Origin: Streptomyces griseus
Lineage (GTDB): Bacteria; Bacteroidota; Bacteroidia; Chitinophagales; Chitinophagaceae
Assembly: GCA_943323705.2 (NCBI GenBank)
Contig: CALPIT020000055.1
Span: 1 to 12,371 of the forward strand
Direction: 5' to 3'
Length of the DNA: 12,371 nucleotides
In this document: one piece after another, positions 1 through 6,666 of the stretch
How positions within the stretch are numbered: the stretch's first letter is position 1
Layout of the letters: each line of letters opens with the position of its first letter
The notes under the pieces: generated by a model
Told to the model about the DNA's origin: nothing
Databases searched by the model: none
Seen by the model: the letters and a program-made list of their open reading frames with translations, nothing else
Program-made: the position numbers and the translations under genes

Positions 1-494
1 ACGTGTTTTAATGAAGCGCCGATGGTCATCCACTTATACGGATGTGTGGTGTATGCGAGCTCACGCATCTTGTGCCAAACATCTCCGTATGGCTTATTGA
101 TATAATGTTCTTTAAATTCCTCACAAACGACTTTGCGTTGTACTTCCAAACTTTTTTTACTGAAAGCTAGACTTAGCATTCTATCGCTTTCCAGCCAAAA
201 AGCAGTTTCTATATTTTCTGCCGGCAACTGACAATAATAATTGGTCAGGTCATTTGTAGTAAACGCATTGTTTTCGCCACCTGCCACTTGCAAAGGCTCA
301 TCATAACTGGGAATATTGATGCTGCCACCAAACATCAGGTGTTCAAACAAATGTGCAAATCCTGTTTTTTCGGGATTTTCGTCCTTTGCGCCTACATCAT
401 ACAAAACATTCAGCACTGCCATGGGCGTACTTTTATCTTCATGAACCAGCACGCGAAGTCCGTTTTCTAGTGTAAATCTGTCAAACTGAATCAT
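1..494 (-). CDS. M16 family zinc metallopeptidase (insulinase/pitrilysin-like), N-terminal part; 3' end outside window
   Basis: The first 164 residues are present and the gene runs off the left edge. They contain the inverted zinc motif of M16 peptidases, HLFEH at residues 48-52, where the two His bind zinc and Glu51 is the general base. Glu125, 77 residues after the first His in the stretch RKVVCEEF, fits the third zinc ligand. The opening FDRFTLENGLRVLVHED and the stretch GGENNAFTTNDLTNYY are also typical of the N-terminal M16 domain. No signal peptide is visible at this start. Many Bacteroidota M16 proteins have two domains over roughly 400-950 residues, so most of the protein is missing here. 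The ATG lies four bases after a TACCTTTG promoter element, so this start leaves almost no leader. Family assignment is firm; substrate and full architecture cannot be told. Confidence 0.93.
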   Translation of the reverse strand, partial: MIQFDRFTLENGLRVLVHEDKSTPMAVLNVLYDVGAKDENPEKTGFAHLFEHLMFGGSINIPSYDEPLQVAGGENNAFTTNDLTNYYCQLPAENIETAFWLESDRMLSLAFSKKSLEVQRKVVCEEFKEHYINKPYGDVWHKMRELAYTTHPYKWMTIGASLKH

Positions 495-498
495 GGGG

Positions 499-506
499 CA
501 AAGGTA
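499..506 (-). promoter_or_regulatory. Bacteroidota-type -7 promoter element for the M16 gene
   Basis: On the minus strand TACCTTTG matches the Bacteroidota -7 consensus TAnnTTTG exactly. Only CCCC separates it from the ATG, implying a leaderless or nearly leaderless transcript. No TTG is found about 19 bases upstream, so only the -7 half is supported. Confidence 0.55.
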
Positions 507-532
507 GGTTTGTTTTGGGAAAAGGTTGGAGA

Positions 533-557
533 GGTTTCAAAGGTTCAATGAGTTCAA
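533..557 (+). repeat. Left GTTCAA-rich arm of an inverted repeat
   Basis: The 25 bases here match the reverse complement of 1021-1045 at about 22 positions by hand alignment, sharing the core AATGAGTTCAA. The surroundings repeat the short unit GGTTCAA several times up to about 568. It is low in complexity, so part of the match may reflect simple-repeat composition. Confidence 0.6.
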
Positions 558-637
558 GAGGTTCAATGGCACTAAAAGCCGACCATTAAATTGTTGATTT
601 AAATTAAAGCAATTTTTTTTAAAGCATTTATTCTATG

Positions 638-719
638 ATTTAATCATTTTTTTGGAAGCAAATGACCAATTAATTTTAGCCTATATTATTTTTTTTTAGC
701 CCACCGTTGAAACGGTGGG
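638..719 (+). repeat. 82-bp direct repeat, copy A, ending in a palindrome
   Basis: This copy aligns without gaps to 760-841, with about nine differences in 82 positions by hand count. It starts ATTTAATCATTTTTT, continues with AGCAAATGACCAATTAATT, and ends in the palindrome at 700-719: CCCACCGTT, loop GA, AACGGTGGG. Outside the palindrome, pairing continues to 696-723 with one G-T wobble. The shared non-palindromic part shows that a whole unit of about 80 bp was copied, not just a hairpin. Confidence 0.85.
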
Positions 720-759
720 TTAACATGAAAAGGGATTTTTTCACCACAAACTTTCGATC

Positions 760-841
760 ATTTAATCATTTTTTGGGGAGCAAATGACCAATTAATTGCA
801 GGTTATATTATTTTATTTTAGCCCACCGTTTTAACGGTGGG
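760..841 (+). repeat. 82-bp direct repeat, copy B, ending in a palindrome
   Basis: This is the second copy of the 638-719 unit. Its palindrome at 822-841 has the same nine-base stem, CCCACCGTT/AACGGTGGG, with loop TT instead of GA. The loop differs while the stem is unchanged, which suggests selection on the stem or recent copying. The last 34 bases (808-841) are repeated in inverted orientation at 881-914. Confidence 0.85.
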
Positions 842-880
842 TTTTCATGATGTATTTTCAAAAAATTCACGGATATTCCG

Positions 881-914
881 CCCACCGTTAAAACGGTGGG
901 CTAAAATAAAATAA
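881..914 (-). repeat. Inverted third copy of the palindrome with its AT-rich flank
   Basis: Read on the minus strand this is TTATTTTATTTTAG followed by the palindrome CCCACCGTT-TT-AACGGTGGG, identical by eye to 808-841. The 34-bp arms are separated by a 39-bp spacer (842-880). A pair of palindromes in opposite orientation with a short spacer resembles the REPIN layout of REP sequences mobilised by RAYT transposases; that origin is inference, and no transposase gene is in the window. The upstream part of the 82-bp unit is not present in this copy. Confidence 0.8.
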
Positions 915-1020
915 GAATGAAAAATCAAAGTCGATCTAATCAAGATAAAGAATAATTCTAAATAATAAATTGGCGGCAAATTTTGAAAAGAGGTAGGTTA
1001 ATAACAAACCTTTTGAACTT

Positions 1021-1045
1021 TTGAACTCATTAAACCTTTTGAACC
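1021..1045 (-). repeat. Right GTTCAA-rich arm of an inverted repeat
   Basis: This is the partner of 533-557 in reverse complement, with about 22 of 25 positions equal. Related units (AACCTTTTGAAC and similar) extend over roughly 1003-1060. Together the two arms bracket the palindromic block between the divergent genes. Confidence 0.6.
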
Positions 1046-1100
1046 AATAGAACGAACCTTTTAAACAAAGAACAAAAAAAAACAATCAACCTTTTGCCCG

Positions 1101-1108
1101 TAATTTTG
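1101..1108 (+). promoter_or_regulatory. Bacteroidota-type -7 promoter element for mqnC
   Basis: TAATTTTG matches TAnnTTTG exactly and lies 20 bases before the mqnC ATG. No TTG is seen at the usual distance upstream. Confidence 0.55.
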
Positions 1109-1128
1109 TTTTCCATTAAAATCCCATA

Positions 1129-2250
1129 ATGAATAGCAACGATTTACTCGCCAAAGCGCTCAATTTCGAATTCCTTAGTGTAGAAGAAGGTGTTTTTCTT
1201 TTTGAAAACGCAAATTTGACTGCATTGATGTTTGTGGCCAATGAACTTAGAAAAAAACAAGTCCCTCATGGAAAAGTTACCTGGCAAATAGATAGGAATG
1301 TTAACACTACCAATGTTTGCATTGCCAATTGTAAGTTTTGTAATTTTTATAGAATTCCCGGACATGCTGATACTTATATCACTGATATTGAAACCTATAA
1401 ACAAAAAATAGAAGAAACGATCAAATATGGTGGTGATCAGTTGTTGCTGCAAGGCGGACATCATCCGGAATTGGGATTAAATTTTTATGTTGATTTATTC
1501 AAGCAGCTTAAATCGTTGTATCCCAATATCAAATTACACACACTCGGGCCGCCGGAAATCGCCCATATCACCAAGCTGGAAAAAAGTACACATCAAGAAG
1601 TATTGTTGGCATTGAAAGAAGCGGGCATGGACAGTCTGCCAGGAGCAGGAGCTGAAATACTTACCGACAGGGTTAGACGCTTAATCAGCAAGGGTAAATG
1701 TGGTTCGCAGGAATGGCTCGACATTATGCATGAGTGCCATAAATTAAACATCACCACTTCTGCCACCATGATGTTTGGTCACGTAGAAACCATCACAGAA
1801 AGATTTGAACATCTAGTAAAAATCAGAGAAGTGCAAAGTCGCAAACCCGAAGAGGCAAAAGGCTTTCTGGCGTTTATTCCATGGACTTTTCAAGATGTAG
1901 ATACCTTACTCACCAGAATCCGTGGTGTACATAACTTAACCACACCCGAAGAATATATCCGCATGATTGCGATGAGCAGGATTATGTTGCCAAATGTAAA
2001 AAATATACAAGCCAGTTGGCTAACGGTTGGCAAGCAAATCGCTCAATTGTGTTTGAATGCTGGCGCCAATGATTTCGGCAGCATTATGATTGAAGAAAAT
2101 GTAGTGAGTGCTGCAGGAGCTCCTCATCGCTTTACCAGTAAAACCATTCAGGAAGCCATACTAGAAGCAGGTTTTGAACCTCAATTGCGAAACCAACAAT
2201 ACGGATGGAGAGAAATGCCGGAGATGGTAGAGCAATTGATTGATTATTGA
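1129..2250 (+). CDS. mqnC: Cyclic dehypoxanthinyl futalosine synthase, radical SAM enzyme of the futalosine menaquinone pathway
   Basis: MqnC converts dehypoxanthinyl futalosine to its cyclic form using S-adenosylmethionine and a 4Fe-4S cluster, in the cytoplasm. The 373 residues match the usual family length. The cluster-binding CxxxCxxC is formed by Cys64, Cys68 and Cys71 (NVCIANCKFCNFYR). Other recognisable family stretches are WQIDRNVNTTNVC, GGDQLLLQGG (about 131-140), LHTLGPPEI, GAGAEIL, TSATMMFGHVET, FIPWTFQ and the C-terminal GANDFGSIMIEENVV. These fit MqnC rather than the paralogue MqnE. The ATG at 1129 follows a promoter element by 20 bases, and no other in-frame start is needed. It stands alone here, with no other mqn gene in the window, so the rest of the pathway must lie elsewhere. 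Confidence 0.95.
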   Translation: MNSNDLLAKALNFEFLSVEEGVFLFENANLTALMFVANELRKKQVPHGKVTWQIDRNVNTTNVCIANCKFCNFYRIPGHADTYITDIETYKQKIEETIKYGGDQLLLQGGHHPELGLNFYVDLFKQLKSLYPNIKLHTLGPPEIAHITKLEKSTHQEVLLALKEAGMDSLPGAGAEILTDRVRRLISKGKCGSQEWLDIMHECHKLNITTSATMMFGHVETITERFEHLVKIREVQSRKPEEAKGFLAFIPWTFQDVDTLLTRIRGVHNLTTPEEYIRMIAMSRIMLPNVKNIQASWLTVGKQIAQLCLNAGANDFGSIMIEENVVSAAGAPHRFTSKTIQEAILEAGFEPQLRNQQYGWREMPEMVEQLIDY

Positions 2251-2280
2251 TGATGTAAATACATATTGAATCCTCCAATT

Positions 2281-2430
2281 TTTGGCTCAGTTTCAAGAAT
2301 CATTAATTCACAAATGTTGGGTCATAGCTTTGCCACACATTTGTTAGAAGCCGGAACAAACTTGAGATATATTCAAGAGTTGCCAGGACATAATAATCCG
2401 AAAACGACTCAAATAAATACACATGACTAG
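2281..2430 (+). pseudogene. Decayed C-terminal remnant of a tyrosine recombinase/integrase
   Basis: One frame reads HSFATHLLEAGTNLRYIQE (2323-2379), then LPGHNNPKTTQINTHD and a stop at 2428-2430. This is the conserved end of XerC/XerD/phage-type tyrosine recombinases, normally HxLRHSFATHLLE...LLGH...IYTHV. Catalytic residues are lost: the HxxR box reads Q-M-L-G (2311-2322), and the nucleophilic Tyr is Asn (AAT at 2416-2418, one base from TAT). The last box His survives (2389-2391), but LLGH has become LPGH. In-frame similarity fades upstream of about 2281 and a TGA lies at 2251-2253 in this frame, so the core-binding domain and most of the catalytic domain are absent. After the stop, another frame reads TSRVRDSI and then a stop, which may continue the recombinase tail past a frameshift. 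It cannot be active. Confidence 0.85.
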
Positions 2431-2485
2431 TAGAGTTAGAGATTCCATTTAAACCAAGAATAATTTAAAATTTTAAAATTAAAAC

Positions 2486-3043
2486 ATGAAAAATTTAATT
2501 TACTTATTATTAGCCATTTCATCCCTGAAATCATTCGGACAGTCATCACTTATTGATTTCGGTAATTTGGCCGAAAAAAATCAAGAATGGGTTTTACTTT
2601 CGGATAATGTAATGGGAGGAGTTACAAAATCTAAAATTGAATACAACATTAATTCTGTTTTATTATCCGGAAATATTTCCTTAGATAATTATGGAGGTTT
2701 TTCATCTATAAAAACAAAATATAAAAGTTTTGACTTATCTACATACATGGGTATTAAAATTAAGTTTAGATCTAACAATCAAAAGTTTGCTTTTACTTTA
2801 GAAGATAATCAAAACTGGACACGGCCAAATTATAAACATGAGTTTTCTGCAAAGAAGGATGATACATGGGAAGAGGTGATTATTTATTTTAAAGATTTTC
2901 AAGAAATTGTAATTGGTGAACCAACAGGAAATATGATGGATTCAAAAAGTCTAAAAAATATAGTTAGAATGGGAATAATGACTTATGAAAAAAAGGAAGG
3001 TCCCTTTTCTCTTGAAGTGGATTATGTAGCATTCATTAAATGA
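2486..3043 (+). CDS. Secreted CIA30-family (complex I intermediate-associated protein 30-like) protein
   Basis: This 185-residue protein begins with a signal peptide (MKNLIYLLLAISSLKSFGQ, about 1-19), so it is exported, probably to the periplasm. The rest matches the CIA30 jelly-roll fold: W35 followed by LLSDNVMGGVTKSKI (about 37-51), the conserved NYGGFSSIKTK (68-78), GIKIKFRS (89-96), the strand preceding TWEEVIIYFKDF (127-138), and GPFSLEVDYVAFI (172-184). CIA30 was named for a mitochondrial complex I assembly factor, but bacterial homologues are usually uncharacterised and carbohydrate-binding-like in fold, so a complex I role should not be assumed for a secreted copy. It stands alone, downstream of a recombinase relic and upstream of a TonB receptor with a separate promoter element. 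No clear -7 element is seen before it. Confidence 0.85.
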   Translation: MKNLIYLLLAISSLKSFGQSSLIDFGNLAEKNQEWVLLSDNVMGGVTKSKIEYNINSVLLSGNISLDNYGGFSSIKTKYKSFDLSTYMGIKIKFRSNNQKFAFTLEDNQNWTRPNYKHEFSAKKDDTWEEVIIYFKDFQEIVIGEPTGNMMDSKSLKNIVRMGIMTYEKKEGPFSLEVDYVAFIK

Positions 3044-3082
3044 TACTTTTTTGAATTGTCTGCTACAAGAAGCTTGCTATAT

Positions 3083-3090
3083 TATCTTTG
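3083..3090 (+). promoter_or_regulatory. Candidate -7 promoter element for the TonB-dependent receptor
   Basis: TATCTTTG matches TAnnTTTG exactly, giving a leader of about 55-60 bases before the ATG at 3154. A one-mismatch alternative, TATATTCG, lies at 3113-3120. Neither has a TTG at the ideal upstream distance. Confidence 0.4.
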
Positions 3091-3153
3091 ACACAAGCAA
3101 AATATAAATAAATATATTCGCCCCATTATAAATTAAACACGAATCGTCTTTTT

Positions 3154-5607
3154 ATGAATAAACTCATTGGTATTCTTACACTATCGCTTGCTTTTTTTAC
3201 ACAACATGCTTTCACCCAAAACAGCGGAAGTATTTCGGGTAAAGTAATTGATAAGTTAACCCAAAAACCCTTGCTCAATACCAATGTAATTTTAGAAGGA
3301 ACCACAAAAGGTGCTGTTGCAGATTCAAGTGGCGTTTTCAGAATTACGGGGATAGCTCTAAAAACATACAATATCACTTTTACAAGCATTGGCTACAAAT
3401 CAGAGAAGCTATATAACATTATTATAAACTCAGGAAACGAAAATTTCATAAACATTGAGTTAGAACCTACCGAAAGTGTATTGAAAGAAGTAGTCATTAA
3501 ATCGAATAAACGTACGGCAAGGGCTGCCACTTTAGAAACACCATTAAGTGTGCAACGATTAACAACCGAAGAAATAAAAGCCAATCCAGGTGGCAATTTT
3601 GATATTAGCAAAGTCATTCAAAGTTTGCCCGGTGTAGGTGGCGGCGTTGGTGGTGGTGGATTTAGAAACGATATTATTATTCGTGGCGGTGGCCCCAATG
3701 AAAATGTTTTTTATTTAGATGGCATTGAGGTGCCTGTAATCAATCACTTTCAAACGCAAGGAAGTTCTGGTGGACCACAAGGCATTTTAAATGTTTCATT
3801 TATTGAAGATGTAAAATTAAGTTCATCGGCTTTTGATGCCCGTTACGACAATGCATTGAGTTCTGTATTTCAGTTCAAACAAAAAAATGGTAATCCCAAT
3901 AATTTACAAGGCAATGTAAGATTAAGTGCTAGTGAGTTGTCAACAACACTTGAAGGTCCTTTATCCAAAAATAAAAAAACAACTTTTTTGGCGTCAGCAA
4001 GGCGTTCGTATCTGCAATTACTTTTCTCTTTAATTGATTTGCCGATACGCCCCAACTACTGGGATTTTCAAACAAAAATTACACATCAAATCGATAAAAA
4101 AACAACACTTTCTTTTATGGGCATAGGCGCAATAGATGAGTTTCAATTTGCTGAAATAAAGAGTGCTACTCCGGAAAAATTATACATCATCAATTCGTCG
4201 CCACTCATCAATCAAAAAACCTATACAGCAGGTGTTACCTTAAAAAGATTGGTTAATAATGGTTTTGTAAACTTTGCCCTTAGCCGCAATTGGTTTAAAA
4301 ATAATATTAAACAATTTGAAGACAACAAACTCCAATTGCCTTCGCAACAAATATTATCCATCAACTCCACTGAAGCAGAAAATAAATTACGGATAGATGT
4401 AAATAAAAATAGAAACGGTTGGAAAATTAATTATGGCGGAATGCTGCAGTTGGTAGAATACACCAATGAAACATTTACTGTGTTGAGAAAAGAATTAAGA
4501 GACGATAATGGTGTTATTATTCAACCCAATGTTTCGGTAAATTTTAAAAGCCCATTGAATAATTTTTTAAAGTACGGAGCTTTTGCACAAATCAGCAAAC
4601 GTTTTTTTGATAATCGTTTAGGAGTAAGTGGCGGTTTGCGTACCGATATGAACAGTTTTACAACCGACGGAAACAATCCATTGCAAACGCTTTCTCCACG
4701 CATTTCATTCAGTTATGTGCTAGCCGATAAATGGACGGCCAACGCGTCCATAGGCAGCTATTACAAATTGCCATCTTACACCATTTTAGGTTTTGCCGAC
4801 AACAACAATAACTTGGTAAACAAAAACAGCAAGTACCAAAAAAGCGATCATTACGTAGCCGGCATTGAATACTTACCCAACGATGGATTACGATTTACGC
4901 TAGAAGGTTTTTATAAAAAATACAACAATGTACCGGTATCCATTCGCAATGGTATTTCGTTGGCCAACCTCGGCAGCGATTTTAATGTATTGGGCAACGA
5001 AGCAGTAATAACCAATGGCAAAGGCAATACTTATGGTGTTGAGTTTTTTGCACAAAAGAAACTAACCAACCGTTTCTTTGGTATATTATCTTATACCTTT
5101 TACAAAAGCCAATACAGCGGCGCCAATAATATTTTAAGACCCAGCAGTTGGGATAATGAGCATTTGTTAAGCACTACTTTTGGATACAAACTCCCACGCA
5201 ATTGGGAGATAGGTTTAAAATTCCGTTACCAAGGCGGTGCTCCATATACGCCTTATGATGAAGCTGAATCAAGAATCAATTATCTTTCGCAAGGGCAAGG
5301 AATTTTGGACTATACGCAACTAAATACCATTCGTACAAACGGCTTCAACGGAAGCGATATTCGCATTGATAAGAAATGGAATTTTAAAAAAACAACTTTT
5401 GATTTATTTTTAGACATTACCAATTGGTATGCAGCCAAAAGCGTTGCCGTGCCATCATATACATTCAAAAGAACCGCCGACAATACTGCGTTTGCCACCA
5501 CCGACGGCTTACCCATTAAAGCAAATGGTAGCAATGCTATACCTGTATTGCTAAAAAATGATGAGGCACAATTTACGCCAACCATTGGGTTTATTGTGGA
5601 GTTTTAG
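3154..5607 (+). CDS. TonB-dependent outer-membrane receptor with carboxypeptidase-regulatory-like N-terminal domain
   Basis: The 817-residue protein starts with a signal peptide (about 1-22, ending HAFTQ). Residues 25-105 form a CarboxypepD_reg-like beta-sandwich (GSISGKVIDKLTQKPL, DSSGVFRITGI, FTSIGYKSEKL), common on Bacteroidota TonB receptors. The plug spans about 125-245: VIQSLPGVGGGVGGGG (155-170), IIIRGGGPNENVFYLDGIEV (175-193) and SAFDARYDNALSSVFQ. The remainder is a beta-barrel rich in aromatic strands (GGLRTD, SPRISFSY, YTFYKSQYSG, RYQGGAPYTPYD) and ends in FIVEF with a terminal Phe, as usual for outer-membrane proteins. It would import a ligand using TonB energy; the ligand cannot be told. 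No SusD-like partner is adjacent, so it is not a standard polysaccharide-utilisation pair. The glycine-rich plug loop is unusually long. The ATG at 3154 gives a clean signal peptide. Confidence 0.95.
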   Translation: MNKLIGILTLSLAFFTQHAFTQNSGSISGKVIDKLTQKPLLNTNVILEGTTKGAVADSSGVFRITGIALKTYNITFTSIGYKSEKLYNIIINSGNENFINIELEPTESVLKEVVIKSNKRTARAATLETPLSVQRLTTEEIKANPGGNFDISKVIQSLPGVGGGVGGGGFRNDIIIRGGGPNENVFYLDGIEVPVINHFQTQGSSGGPQGILNVSFIEDVKLSSSAFDARYDNALSSVFQFKQKNGNPNNLQGNVRLSASELSTTLEGPLSKNKKTTFLASARRSYLQLLFSLIDLPIRPNYWDFQTKITHQIDKKTTLSFMGIGAIDEFQFAEIKSATPEKLYIINSSPLINQKTYTAGVTLKRLVNNGFVNFALSRNWFKNNIKQFEDNKLQLPSQQILSINSTEAENKLRIDVNKNRNGWKINYGGMLQLVEYTNETFTVLRKELRDDNGVIIQPNVSVNFKSPLNNFLKYGAFAQISKRFFDNRLGVSGGLRTDMNSFTTDGNNPLQTLSPRISFSYVLADKWTANASIGSYYKLPSYTILGFADNNNNLVNKNSKYQKSDHYVAGIEYLPNDGLRFTLEGFYKKYNNVPVSIRNGISLANLGSDFNVLGNEAVITNGKGNTYGVEFFAQKKLTNRFFGILSYTFYKSQYSGANNILRPSSWDNEHLLSTTFGYKLPRNWEIGLKFRYQGGAPYTPYDEAESRINYLSQGQGILDYTQLNTIRTNGFNGSDIRIDKKWNFKKTTFDLFLDITNWYAAKSVAVPSYTFKRTADNTAFATTDGLPIKANGSNAIPVLLKNDEAQFTPTIGFIVEF

Positions 5608-5707
5608 TCGTATTGATTGTGAGAAATGTAGGTAGACAGATTGGGATGTAAATCGCTAGTGTCGCCATACCGTTATATCGAATCCTAAAATACCAACACA
5701 ACAATAT

Positions 5708-5715
5708 TACCTTTA
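5708..5715 (+). promoter_or_regulatory. Weak -7-like element before the 5752 secreted-protein gene
   Basis: TACCTTTA differs from TAnnTTTG only at the last base and lies 36 bases before the first plausible start. No -33 TTG is seen at the usual spacing. Confidence 0.25.
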
Positions 5716-5751
5716 CATTTAAATGTGCAGAGATAGCATCATAATTACAAC

Positions 5752-6561
5752 TTGTCAAAAGTGAAAACACGAGTTTTATATTTTAAAAAAGCGAGGTTCT
5801 TATTCTGCTTATTGGTATTGTTTTTTTTCAATAGTAAACTATACTCACAAATTATATATACTGATATACCCGACGCGACTCCCAATGCCACCTATCCTTT
5901 AGATTTAAATAATGACAGTATTGTTGATTTTTTAATTCAATTTGATTTGGCTGACAAGTTGATGTGTAAACCTCAAAATGACAATGCTTATTCAGGGAAT
6001 TTTGTTGGTGGTGAACATTTGCCATGGGCGCTAGCTGCATCTTATAATATTTGTGACACATTCGCAACTTGGTATGGTGCTAACAACCCTGGTACAATGG
6101 CTTGGGGAACAAGCACGGGTTACTGGGTAGGAGAAACAAATAAATATTTAGCACTAAAACTAATGGTGGGAACGAACACATATTATGGTTGGGCGCGCTT
6201 AGATCTACTTGCATCGTCCGCATCTTTCACCATAAAAGATTACGCCTACGAGAGCACTCCTAATGCTTGCATTCTGTCGGGGAAAAACAGCACAGGTGTT
6301 ATAGAAGATTCAATCAAGAAAATAATTTCTGTCTTCCCAAATCCTTTCATTTCCTCGACAACTATAAAGACTATTGACAATCTTAAAAATGCAACCCTTA
6401 CCATTTACAACTCATACGGACAAACCCTAAAACAAATTAATAATATTTCGGGGCAGACGGTTTTTTTATCACGTGATAACCTTCCAAGCGGAATCTATTT
6501 CATTAGACTGACAGAAGAAAACAAAATCATCGGAGTAGAGAAAATAATTATAACAGACTAA
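5752..6561 (+). CDS. Secreted protein with T9SS type A sorting domain; non-ATG start
   Basis: The 269 residues have three parts. First comes a basic N-region and hydrophobic signal segment (about 1-33, ending KLYSQ). Second is a central domain of unknown function (about 34-178), with DLNNDSIVDFLIQ (51-63), which looks like a calcium-type Asp/Asn loop, and YYGWARLDLL and FTIKDYAYES, seen in other Bacteroidota secreted proteins. Third is a C-terminal type A sorting domain (about 190-269): VFPNPFISSTTI, LTIYNSYGQTL, LPSGIYFIRL and a final strand. The type IX system recognises this tail, moves the protein across the outer membrane and usually removes the tail. There is no in-frame ATG between the upstream TAG and the signal segment. 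The start is TTG at 5752 or GTG at 5761; the latter gives MKTRVLYF. Its ligand or enzymatic role is unknown. Confidence 0.88.
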   Translation: MSKVKTRVLYFKKARFLFCLLVLFFFNSKLYSQIIYTDIPDATPNATYPLDLNNDSIVDFLIQFDLADKLMCKPQNDNAYSGNFVGGEHLPWALAASYNICDTFATWYGANNPGTMAWGTSTGYWVGETNKYLALKLMVGTNTYYGWARLDLLASSASFTIKDYAYESTPNACILSGKNSTGVIEDSIKKIISVFPNPFISSTTIKTIDNLKNATLTIYNSYGQTLKQINNISGQTVFLSRDNLPSGIYFIRLTEENKIIGVEKIIITD

Positions 6562-6647
6562 TATTGCTGATAATAAGGTGGGTTTTATATATTTATACAA
6601 TCAAAATCTGAATGGATTAATCATGTATGGTAATTAAAACAAACCAA

Positions 6648-6655
6648 TACGTTTA
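6648..6655 (+). promoter_or_regulatory. Weak -7-like element before the 6667 membrane-protein gene
   Basis: TACGTTTA matches TAnnTTTG except for the last base and ends 11 bases before the ATG at 6667, a short leader like those of several genes here. No -33 motif is seen. Confidence 0.25.
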
Positions 6656-6666
6656 TTTAAAATTTT

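Larger units (their letters stand above)
495..1128. other. Divergent, repeat-rich intergenic region (634 bp)
   Basis: This spacer separates the divergently transcribed M16 peptidase and mqnC. I see no coding region in it. From left to right it holds the M16 promoter element, a GTTCAA-rich arm (about 533-568), two direct 82-bp repeats each ending in a palindrome, an inverted third palindrome, an AT-rich stretch without recognisable structure (about 915-1000), a second GTTCAA-rich arm in inverted orientation (about 1003-1060), and the mqnC promoter element. Because both flanking genes point away, terminators are not expected here, so the palindromes need another explanation. Confidence 0.85.

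Noticed and set aside
288..470. Plus-strand open frame of 60 codons inside the M16 gene
   Set aside because: It lies antisense to the HLFEH-containing M16 coding sequence, which has clear family motifs; the plus frame resembles nothing.
700..900. The three CCCACCGTT/AACGGTGGG hairpins as intrinsic terminators
   Set aside because: They lie between divergent genes, and on neither strand is a stem followed by a T-run; T-rich tracts precede the stems instead. Repetition together with flanking sequence points to a repeat family.
638..914. CRISPR array
   Set aside because: There are only three palindromes, one of them inverted, with flanks that are themselves repeated; there are no unique spacers of regular length and no cas gene.
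1144..1464. Minus-strand open frame of 106 codons inside mqnC
   Set aside because: It lies opposite the radical SAM cluster motif of mqnC and has no family resemblance; it is a shadow.
2251..2485. An intact small gene encoding a recombinase-like peptide
   Set aside because: There is no convincing start, catalytic residues are replaced, and stops and a likely frameshift interrupt the tail, so a pseudogene is the better reading.
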